64,000 nt of DNA from positions 62,001 to 126,000 of the forward strand of contig NZ_JAEMHK010000015.1 in NCBI RefSeq assembly GCF_016458235.1, read 5' to 3'. This DNA comes from Geomonas propionica (GTDB lineage: Bacteria > Desulfobacterota > Desulfuromonadia > Geobacterales > Geobacteraceae). Position numbers and translations under genes: made by a program. The notes under the pieces are model-generated. The model saw nothing but the letters and a program-made list of their open reading frames with translations. It made no database searches and was not told the DNA's origin. Below are positions 57,526 through 64,000 of this stretch, in pieces (the first letter of the stretch is position 1; the number at the start of each line of letters is the position of its first letter).

Positions 57526-57558
57526 GAAAAAAGGCGGGTCCCTCATTTGGAACCCGCC
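57526..57558 (-). terminator. Rho-independent terminator of rnd
   Basis: On the minus strand GGCGGGTTCC pairs with GGGACCCGCC (plus 57533-57558, one G-U), followed by six T residues. It lies 23 bases after the rnd stop. Confidence 0.92.
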
Positions 57559-57581
57559 CGTCGTGCCGCTATGTCTGTTGC

Positions 57582-58715
57582 TCAGGAGATCAGCGATGCC
57601 AACTCGTCGCCGAACGCCTCGCGCTGCCAGCGCTTCAAGAGGGCGTCCTGCGAGGAACCCGGCTCGGCCAGAGCCTCCAGGAGCGTATTGTTGGCTACCA
57701 GCCCCACGCCCAAGCCGAGCTGGGCCGACTTCGCCTCACGCCAGATCTTGAGCCGTTTCACCTTTTCGTCCTGGAGCCGGTCCAGCACCGGACGACGGCT
57801 CTGCTGCACCTGGGGCAGCTTATCCTGCGGCAGGGCCAGGCCGTTGGCGATCGCCTGCAGCAACCCGCGCCCGAGCCGCTCGATCAGCTTGGAGGACATG
57901 GTATGGATACCGACCAGTTCGAAGTTGCTCCTGGGCTGTTTCTCGGCGAGCTCGCGCAACAGGTCGTTACTGAGGATCCGGAAGGGGGGGACGTCGGCGA
58001 TGCGGGCCTTCTCGTCACGGAACTTCAGGAGTTCCTCGAGGACGGCCAGCTCGCGCGGCTTCATCTTGTTGGCCCCCTTGAAGCGCAGGCACATCAGTTC
58101 GCCCTCGCGCGACGGCGATCTCACCCCCGCCACCAACTCGGACTCCTCCTCCACCCAGGCCAGACGCCCCTTGGCCACCAGTTCCGCCTCGAGCTGACGG
58201 TACAGCTCGATCAGGAGTGAGGTGTCCTTCATGGCATATTCCAGCATCTCCTGGGAGAAGGGACGCTTGCTCCAGTCCGCCTTCTGGTAGCGTTTGTCCA
58301 GCTCGACGCTGAAACGCTTCTTCAAGAGCGCGGCCAGGCCGAACTCGCTCTCGCCCAGGAACTGGCTGGCGATCATGGTGTCGAAAAGGTTGACCACTTC
58401 GATGCCGAAGTCGCGGTACAGCGAGCGCATGTCGTAGTCCGCGCCGTGGAAGATCTTCTTGATGGCCGGATTGGCGAAGATCGGCGCCAGTGCCCGCACG
58501 TCGATCGGAGCCAACGGATCGATCAGGCGGTCCTCCGACGGGGAGGAAACCTGGATCAGGCAGACCTTCTCGGTATAGTGGTGCAGCGAGTCGGCCTCCA
58601 GGTCGAAGGCGAGCACCGACTCCTTCGAGAGCCGCTCTACGAGTTCATCCAGGGTCTGTTGGTCGGTGACGAGATGTGCCGCTGCGGGATTTGTTGCTTT
58701 ATTCTTGTTCTGCAA
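57582..58715 (-). CDS. rnd: Ribonuclease D
   Basis: A 377-residue 3'-5' exoribonuclease that trims tRNA precursors. The DEDDy exonuclease domain has LAFDLEADSLHHYTEK, IFHGADYDMRSLYRDFG, LFDTMIASQFLGE and YAMKDTSLLIELYRQLE. An HRDC domain follows with ALAVLEELLKFRDEKAR-type sequence. The start is unclear: TTG at 58715 is the first possible codon and has only a weak GGACGGA; a start inside the next 30 codons is also possible. It lies downstream of hisC on the same strand, after 160 bases. Confidence 0.93.
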   Translation of the reverse strand: MQNKNKATNPAAAHLVTDQQTLDELVERLSKESVLAFDLEADSLHHYTEKVCLIQVSSPSEDRLIDPLAPIDVRALAPIFANPAIKKIFHGADYDMRSLYRDFGIEVVNLFDTMIASQFLGESEFGLAALLKKRFSVELDKRYQKADWSKRPFSQEMLEYAMKDTSLLIELYRQLEAELVAKGRLAWVEEESELVAGVRSPSREGELMCLRFKGANKMKPRELAVLEELLKFRDEKARIADVPPFRILSNDLLRELAEKQPRSNFELVGIHTMSSKLIERLGRGLLQAIANGLALPQDKLPQVQQSRRPVLDRLQDEKVKRLKIWREAKSAQLGLGVGLVANNTLLEALAEPGSSQDALLKRWQREAFGDELASLIS

Positions 58716-58875
58716 ATGGTTCCGTCCGTTTCTGCATCTATATATGCTTGCGAGATATTTGGCGTTGACGACCTGCTCCGGTCGTGGCGACTACGCCAGC
58801 CGGGAAGATTACAACCTTTTCACCTTCAGTACAAGTCCAGATCCGCTGTTTCCGAAAAAATTGCGGCTGCCGGGA

Positions 58876-59928
58876 TTACTGCCCCGGCCCGATTTCGATC
58901 AGGGCCTGGATGGTCCGTTCCATTTCCTCTTTGGTGCCGATGGTGATGCGCAGGCCGTGGCTCAGCTTCGGGTCGGTGAAGTGGCGCACCAGGATCTTAC
59001 GGTCGTAAAGCCCCTGGTAGACCCGGGTGCCGTCACGGTCGGGCGGGCTGGCAAAAACGTAGTTGCCGCTGGATGGAATGACCCGGTAGCCGATCCTCTT
59101 CAGTTCCGCGGTGAACCAGGCGCGGGTTTCCTTGATCTTGGCGACGCAGTCGAGGAAATAGGCCTGGTCGTGGAGCGCCGCGGTGGCGGCAGCCTGCGCC
59201 AGCCGGTCCAGGTTGTAGTGGTCGCGGATCTTGTTCAAAGCCGCGATCACCTCCGGACGCGCGATGGCAAGGCCAAGCCTCATGCCGGCCAGGGAGTAGC
59301 TCTTGGAGAAGGTGCGGGTGACCACGACGTTATCGAGGGCGCGTACCAGTTCCAGCGAAGTTTCCTCCGCGAAGTCGACGTAGGCCTCGTCCACCACCAG
59401 CATCCCGGAAAGCCGCCCGGCCAGGTCCCCGATGTAGTTCTGGCTGAAGGTAAACCCCAGCGGCGCATTCGGGTTGGTGAGGAAGAGGAGCTTGCCGTCG
59501 TAATGCTCCGGGATCCCCTCCGGCTCGAAGGATTCGGTGAGACCGAAGGTGCGCACCTTGGCCCCCTGCACTTCGGCCAACGTTCCGTAGTAGGAGTACG
59601 AGGGATGGATGTAGGCGATCTCCTCACCCTCGCCAGCGAAGGCGCGGATCAGGTTGTTGAGCACCTCGTCCGACCCGTTGGCCATGATGATCCAGGAGGG
59701 GTCGAAGCCGTATAACCGGCCAGCCTCCTCGCGCGCCAGGCGGCTGGCGGCGTCCGGATAGCGGCGCAGCCCCTCGCCGACCTCGGTGGCGATGGCCTGG
59801 ATCACCTGCGGGGAAGGCGGGTACGGGTTCTCGTTGGTGTTCAGCTTGATGTAGGAAGCGACGTCATCGGGCTGGAAGCCCGGGACATAGCCTGCCATCT
59901 GTGCGATGTTTTGCCGCAGGGCAATCAT
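58876..59928 (-). CDS. hisC: Histidinol-phosphate aminotransferase
   Basis: A 350-residue PLP enzyme of histidine synthesis, transferring an amino group from glutamate to imidazole-acetol phosphate; related class-I enzymes can also act on aromatic amino acids. Marks: [36 protein letters not shown], and [14 protein letters not shown] with the PLP lysine. AGGAG precedes the ATG. It stands outside a his operon, next to the menaquinone genes. Confidence 0.93.
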   Translation of the reverse strand: MIALRQNIAQMAGYVPGFQPDDVASYIKLNTNENPYPPSPQVIQAIATEVGEGLRRYPDAASRLAREEAGRLYGFDPSWIIMANGSDEVLNNLIRAFAGEGEEIAYIHPSYSYYGTLAEVQGAKVRTFGLTESFEPEGIPEHYDGKLLFLTNPNAPLGFTFSQNYIGDLAGRLSGMLVVDEAYVDFAEETSLELVRALDNVVVTRTFSKSYSLAGMRLGLAIARPEVIAALNKIRDHYNLDRLAQAAATAALHDQAYFLDCVAKIKETRAWFTAELKRIGYRVIPSSGNYVFASPPDRDGTRVYQGLYDRKILVRHFTDPKLSHGLRITIGTKEEMERTIQALIEIGPGQ

Positions 59929-60001
59929 GGCAACTCCTTTGCTGGCGGATTGGAACTGTGACTATAACCGCAATTCAATGAGAAAGTCAAAGCCCCAGGC
60001 T

Positions 60002-61066
60002 CTAATACCGCTCCAATTCCCGGTAGAGCGTGGTGCGCCGGACCGGCGTAAAGCCTGCGACCTTAATGAGATCGATCATCTGCTGCTGCGACATCCGGAA
60101 CCGGCAACCCGCCGCGGCCACCACGTTTTCCTCAAGCATGGTGCCCCCCACGTCGTTGGCGCCGAAAAAGAGCGCCACCTGGGCCATCTTCGCCCCTTGC
60201 GTCACCCAGCTGGCCTGGATATTCGGGATGTTCCTGAGCACGATGCGGGACAGGGCCAGCACCTTGAGGTACTCGACGCCGCTTGCGGTCTCGCCGCCGA
60301 GCTCCGTGTTGCCGGGCTGATAGGTCCAGGGGATGAAGGCGGTGAAGCTCCCTCCCTGCGCCTGCAGCTCGCGCACCCGGAACAGGTGCTCGACCACGTC
60401 CTCGATGCGCTCCTTGCTGCCGAACATCATGGTCGCGGTGGTGGGCATGCCGAGTTTGGCCGCCTCGCGCATGACCTCGGCCCACCCCTGCCAGCCGATT
60501 TTCTTGGGAGAAATCTCGGCGCGCACGCTGTCCACCAGGATCTCCGCACCGCCACCCGGGACCGAATCGAGCCCCGCCTCCTTCAGGCGCCGCAGCGTTT
60601 CGGGGATGGAGAGGCCGGAGAGCTTGGCGGTGTGGGTGATCTCGGCCGGCGACAGTGAGTGGTTCTGGACACCGGGGAAGCGGCGCTTGATCTCGCGGAA
60701 CAGGGTTTCGAAGTAAGTAATGTCGAGCGACGGGTGCAGCCCGCCCTGCATCAGCAGCTGCGTCCCACCCTGGTCCACCAGTTCCTGGATCTTGGCCATG
60801 ATGGCTTCGTTTTCCAGCAGGTAGGCGTCCTCGGCGTCGGGGTTCCGGTAGAACGCGCAGAACTTGCACTGGGACTCGCAGACGTTGGTGTAGTTGACAT
60901 TGCGATCCACAACGAAGCTGACGCAGCCGTCAGGGTGCATGCTACGGCGGATGGAATCGGCGATGCGGCCGACGGCAAGAAGATCCCCCTCGGTCAGGCA
61001 CCAGAGCGCCTCCTCGAAGGTTATGTCAGCGTCGGCGGCAACTTTTTCAGTGATGGTTGTAAGCAT
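60002..61066 (-). CDS. mqnC: Cyclic dehypoxanthine futalosine synthase (MqnC)
   Basis: A 354-residue radical-SAM enzyme of the futalosine menaquinone pathway; it cyclises dehypoxanthine futalosine. The [4Fe-4S] motif is CESQCKFCAFYR (C-x3-C-x2-C), and ITHTAKLSGLSIPETLRRLK, GLDSVPGGGAEIL and ATMMFGSKERIEDVVEHLF are family marks. A paralogue of mqnE just upstream. The ribosome site is weak (CAGGT). Lies in a minus-strand cluster with mqnE, ubiX, mqnP and mqnL. Confidence 0.94.
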   Translation of the reverse strand: MLTTITEKVAADADITFEEALWCLTEGDLLAVGRIADSIRRSMHPDGCVSFVVDRNVNYTNVCESQCKFCAFYRNPDAEDAYLLENEAIMAKIQELVDQGGTQLLMQGGLHPSLDITYFETLFREIKRRFPGVQNHSLSPAEITHTAKLSGLSIPETLRRLKEAGLDSVPGGGAEILVDSVRAEISPKKIGWQGWAEVMREAAKLGMPTTATMMFGSKERIEDVVEHLFRVRELQAQGGSFTAFIPWTYQPGNTELGGETASGVEYLKVLALSRIVLRNIPNIQASWVTQGAKMAQVALFFGANDVGGTMLEENVVAAAGCRFRMSQQQMIDLIKVAGFTPVRRTTLYRELERY

Positions 61067-61158
61067 GGTGTGGACCTGCGGCTTTCTTGGCTAAAGGGCG
61101 ACGGGTGGTTGTCCCGGTGGACCCGCTGAACCTTGTGGACCCGGTGGACGGGCAGAAT

Positions 61159-62235
61159 TTAATAAGCGTGGAGCTCGCGGTACAGGGTGTCGCGTTCCAC
61201 CGGGATGCGACCTGCTTTGCGGATCATGGCGACGATGCCGTCGCGGCTCATGGCCTGCGGGGTGTCGGCGCCCGCCTCGTGACCGATGCGCTCCTCTACC
61301 ACGGTGCCGTCCAGGTCGTTGACGCCGAAGCAGAGCGAGACCTGGGCGATCTTCTCGCCCAGCATGACCCAGTAGGCCTTGACGTTGGCGAAGTTGTCCA
61401 GGTAGATGCGGCCGACGGCCAGGGTGCGCAGGTCGTCGACGCCGCTGGTGCCGCTGCCGCCGATCTTTAACTGGGAATGCTCGGGCTGGAAGGCGAGCGG
61501 AATGAATACCTGGAAGCCGCCGGTCCTATCCTGCAGTTCGCGCAACTGGCGCATGTGATCGACCCGGTCCTCGATGCTTTCCAGGTGACCGTAGAGCATG
61601 GTGGCGTTGGATTTAAGCCCAGCCGCGTGCACCTGCTCCATGATGGCGAGCCACTCGGCGCCGCTGATCTTCTCCGGGCAGAGCTGGTTGCGGATCTCGG
61701 GGGCGAAGATCTCGGCGCCCCCGCCGGGGAGCGAGCCCAGCCCGGCCTCCTTCAGCTTCTCCAGGGTCTGCGGGATGGAAAGCTTGGCGAGCTCGGCCAG
61801 GTAAGCGATCTCGACCGCCGTGAAGGCCTTCACGTGCAGATCCGGCGAAACTGATTTGATGGTCGCCAGCAGTTCCAGGTAGAACTCGAAGGGGAGGTCG
61901 GGGTGCAGCCCGCCCACCACGTGGATCTCTGTGGCCCCCTGCTGCAGCGCCTCTTCGGCGCGGGCGCGCACCTCGTCCAGCGACATCAGGTAGGCGCCTT
62001 CCTCGCCGGCCCTCCGGAAAAAGGCGCAGAAGCGGCAGCGGTTGACGCAGATATTGGTGTGGTTGATGTGGCGATTAACGTTGAAGAAGACCTTGCGGCC
62101 GTTGCGCCGCTCGTTCACCGTCTGGGCCAGCTCGCCCAGCTCCAAGAGGTTCGGGTGCCGGAACAGCACGAGTGCCTCGGCCTCATCGATGCGGGCACCA
62201 CGGTGTACTTTCTCAGCTATGGTTGCAAAAGTCAT
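61159..62235 (-). CDS. mqnE: Aminofutalosine synthase (MqnE)
   Basis: A 358-residue radical-SAM enzyme that joins enolpyruvyl-benzoate and SAM to form aminofutalosine, the first committed step of the futalosine pathway. The cluster motif is CVNRCRFCAFFR; GGLHPDLPFEFYLELL, LGSLPGGGAEIF and NATMLYGHLESIEDRV follow. It differs from mqnC in having RHINHTNICVNRC. AAGGA is upstream. 72 bases separate it from ubiX. Confidence 0.94.
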   Translation of the reverse strand: MTFATIAEKVHRGARIDEAEALVLFRHPNLLELGELAQTVNERRNGRKVFFNVNRHINHTNICVNRCRFCAFFRRAGEEGAYLMSLDEVRARAEEALQQGATEIHVVGGLHPDLPFEFYLELLATIKSVSPDLHVKAFTAVEIAYLAELAKLSIPQTLEKLKEAGLGSLPGGGAEIFAPEIRNQLCPEKISGAEWLAIMEQVHAAGLKSNATMLYGHLESIEDRVDHMRQLRELQDRTGGFQVFIPLAFQPEHSQLKIGGSGTSGVDDLRTLAVGRIYLDNFANVKAYWVMLGEKIAQVSLCFGVNDLDGTVVEERIGHEAGADTPQAMSRDGIVAMIRKAGRIPVERDTLYRELHAY

Positions 62236-62307
62236 TGCTGCTTTTTCCTTTCTTGTCGGACCGGCCGGAGTGAGTCGAACCGGGGGAGGCGGGTTCGGAT
62301 GCGGCGG

Positions 62308-62910
62308 TTACTCGCCGCCCCAGCGTCGGAACAGGGCGTGCTCGACCTGCACGCTGTCCAGCACCTTGCCGACCACGAAATCGACCAGGTCCTCCATGCT
62401 CTGCGGCTGGTGGTAAAAACCGGGCATGGCGGGCACCATCCTCACCCCCAGTCGGGACAACTTCAGCATGTGCTCCAGGTGGATGGCGTTCAGCGGAGTC
62501 TCGCGCGGCACCAGCACCAGGGGGCGCGCCTCCTTGAGCATCACGTCCGCGGCCCGCTCCAGGAGGTTTCCGGCGTTGCCGCAACTGATGCGGGACAGGG
62601 TCCCCATGGAACAGGGCACCACCAGCATGGCGTCGGGCGCCGACGACCCACTGGCAATGGGAGCAAAAAGATCATCGCAGGCGTAATAACGAAGGTCACC
62701 GCTACCGACCTTCTGGCGCAGTTGCTCCTGCACCACCTGCGCCGCGCCCCCCCACTCCAGGCCGCACTCCTCGCGCAGCACCGCGAAGCCGGCATCGCTT
62801 ATCATCACGCTGACCCGCGCCCCCGAGCGTAGCAGTTCCTCGATCACCCTGAGACCGTAGATGCTGCCGGAGGCCCCGGTTATGGCAACGACGAAATGGC
62901 GCGGCTTCAC
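62308..62910 (-). CDS. ubiX: Flavin prenyltransferase UbiX
   Basis: A 200-residue enzyme that makes prenyl-FMN, the cofactor required by UbiD-type decarboxylases. Signature AITGASGSIYGLRVIEELL at the N-terminus, VVPCSMGTLSRISCG and LVLVPRETPLNAIHLEHML. Its start overlaps the end of the mqnP gene by four bases (ATGA). It sits between mqnP and mqnE, and the UbiD-type gene it serves is the one at 63823. Confidence 0.94.
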   Translation of the reverse strand: MKPRHFVVAITGASGSIYGLRVIEELLRSGARVSVMISDAGFAVLREECGLEWGGAAQVVQEQLRQKVGSGDLRYYACDDLFAPIASGSSAPDAMLVVPCSMGTLSRISCGNAGNLLERAADVMLKEARPLVLVPRETPLNAIHLEHMLKLSRLGVRMVPAMPGFYHQPQSMEDLVDFVVGKVLDSVQVEHALFRRWGGE

Positions 62911-63800
62911 AGCGCCCCCGCTGTCAGGGTATCCAGCAGCGTGGCGAAGAAGAGGGTAACGCTGATGTAACCGTTCATATTGAAGAAGGCGGCGTCAAGG
63001 GCGTCGAGATTGCCGCCGCGCAGCAAGTGGTGCTCGTAAAGCAGCATGGCGCAAGTGGCGACCAGGCCGGCCAGGAAGAAGGTTCCCAGCCCCAGGTAAA
63101 GATAGAGGGCCAGCAGGAACAGGCAGGAAGCAAGGTGAAAGATGCGCGAGGTCCAGAGCGAACCGTTCAAGCCGAGCTTGGCGGGAATGGAGTGCAGCCC
63201 GCTTTGCCGGTCGAACTCCATGTCCTGCAGGGCGTAGAGGATATCGAAGCCGGCCACCCAGAAGAGCACGGCCAGGGCCAGGAGGAAGGCAGGCAGATCG
63301 GCGCTGCCGCGGATGGCGATCCAGGCGCCCAGCGGAGCCCCGGCCAGGCAAATCCCCAGCACCACGTGGGCCAGGGCGGTGAAACGCTTGCAGTAGGAGT
63401 AGAGGAGGATAAAACCGAGCGCCACCGGGGACAGATAGAGGCAGAGCGGGTTCAGCATCTTGGCGGCGAAGAGCATGAGCAGCACGGACAGCGCGATAAA
63501 GAAGATCACGGAGCCGCGGCCCAAAAGGCCGGCTGGAATGGCACGCCCCGCGGTGCGCGGGTTGCGGCCATCGATGTCGGCGTCGATAACACGGTTAAGC
63601 CCCATGGCCGCCGTGCGCGCCCCCACCATGGCCAGCACGATCCACGCGGCCTGAGCCAGCGTAGGGAGTCCCTTGGCCGCCAACAGCGCGCCGGTGAAGG
63701 CGAAGGGAAGTGCGAAAATGGTGTGGCTGAACTTTATCATCTCCAGGAATACCCTGATCCTGGCGTAACTGGTCATCTCGACTCCTGCCTGAGTGCTCAT
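62907..63800 (-). CDS. mqnP: UbiA-family prenyltransferase (MqnP)
   Basis: A 297-residue membrane protein with about eight hydrophobic segments. The first Asp-rich motif NRVIDADIDGRNPRTAGRAI and second motif DILYALQDMEFDRQSG bind the prenyl diphosphate. In the futalosine pathway it attaches the polyprenyl chain to the 1,4-dihydroxy-6-naphthoate ring. AAAGGA precedes the ATG at 63800. It lies between the UbiD-type and UbiX genes with an ATGA overlap to the latter. Confidence 0.93.
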   Translation of the reverse strand: MSTQAGVEMTSYARIRVFLEMIKFSHTIFALPFAFTGALLAAKGLPTLAQAAWIVLAMVGARTAAMGLNRVIDADIDGRNPRTAGRAIPAGLLGRGSVIFFIALSVLLMLFAAKMLNPLCLYLSPVALGFILLYSYCKRFTALAHVVLGICLAGAPLGAWIAIRGSADLPAFLLALAVLFWVAGFDILYALQDMEFDRQSGLHSIPAKLGLNGSLWTSRIFHLASCLFLLALYLYLGLGTFFLAGLVATCAMLLYEHHLLRGGNLDALDAAFFNMNGYISVTLFFATLLDTLTAGAL

Positions 63801-63822
63801 GAGTTCCTTTCCCGCCCTGTGC

Positions 63823-64000
63823 TCAGAGAAAGCCGTATTCCCGCCATCTCCGCTCTACCTGGGCGCTAACCGATGCATCCGGTTGCAACAATTGCTTCCG
63901 CCCCCCACCTTCTTCCGGGAGCTTATCGGTGGCATCGACCCCGAGGCAGCCGTCCGGCGTCACCACCAGGTCGGCGGGAAAACGGACCTCGTTCAGCGCC
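63823..64000 (-). CDS. mqnL: UbiD-family decarboxylase (MqnL), C-terminal end only
   Basis: 58 residues before the stop, continuing past the window edge. The frame reads ALNEVRFPADLVVTPDGCLG and VDATDKLPEEGGG, which matches the end of UbiD-family prenylated-FMN decarboxylases (DATxKxPxE). It fits the missing carboxylate-removing step of the menaquinone pathway. Frame chosen because it is the only one open to the window edge. It stands 22 bases upstream of mqnP. Confidence 0.75.
   Translation of the reverse strand, partial: ALNEVRFPADLVVTPDGCLGVDATDKLPEEGGGRKQLLQPDASVSAQVERRWREYGFL

Overview
The window is a gene-dense, GC-rich chromosomal segment that looks like a member of the Geobacteraceae (Geobacter/Geomonas type; phylum Desulfobacterota/Desulfuromonadota). 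This is inferred from gene content and protein style, not from any database search. The pointers are menaquinone synthesis by the futalosine route, a large set of sensor kinases with an AHEINNPMGF-type H-box, a PrkA/YeaH/SpoVR cluster, tandem DUF507 genes, many G/C-rich dispersed repeats between genes, and very good Shine-Dalgarno sites. I see no phage, insertion sequence, CRISPR array, tRNA or rRNA.

Layout. 1-3157: pyruvate carboxylase (5' end outside the window). 3794-18717: a signalling block holding a hybrid kinase, a REC-kinase and a 1156-residue PAS-rich kinase, followed by three response regulators (one with HD-GYP). It also holds a phosphonate-type binding protein coupled to its own kinase, and a small siroheme-type reductase sits inside it. 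18888-21069: diguanylate cyclase and an unusual c-heme/CopD-like/cytochrome-b5-like membrane protein. 21292-29000: pepN, corA-EVE pair, polX, exported MsrA and MsrB. 29180-33339: two small exported proteins, sucCD, and a QueG-like Fe-S protein. 33609-34793: a chemoreceptor without a periplasmic sensor domain. 34921-42405: four-gene operon prkA-yeaH-spoVR-second PrkA-like ATPase. 42783-46551: lipoprotein and a HEAT-repeat/HD-domain pair. 46801-48902: groESL with CIRCE operator. 48965-49556: two DUF507 genes. 49703-49934: a probable 6S RNA gene with its own promoter and terminator. 50013-56201: an MBL-fold hydrolase, a Do-family protease, an OmpR-type regulator, a PEP-synthase/PPDK regulatory protein, prmA and rsmE. 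56289-64000: small coiled-coil membrane protein, DUF72, rnd, hisC, and the menaquinone genes mqnC, mqnE, ubiX, mqnP and the end of mqnL.

How the genes fit together. The core metabolic genes (pyc, sucCD, PEP synthase regulator) serve anaplerosis and the TCA cycle of an acetate/organic-acid oxidiser. The mqn genes make the respiratory quinone. The 8-20 kb block is a c-di-GMP and two-component signalling island: one diguanylate cyclase, one HD-GYP phosphodiesterase candidate, and four histidine kinases with soluble regulators. The 35-42 kb operon is a stress/stationary-phase type kinase system with a duplicated ATPase component. Stress and protein-quality genes (groESL, Do protease, Msr proteins) are scattered in between.

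The most interesting items are the PrkA duplication inside one operon, the 6S RNA gene, the predicted leaderless mRNA of the heme-fusion protein, the sigma-28-like promoter of the sensor-less chemoreceptor, the duplicated C-terminal module of the HD-GYP regulator, and the HEAT/HD pair of unknown function. All calls come from reading the sequence; no alignment or search was run.
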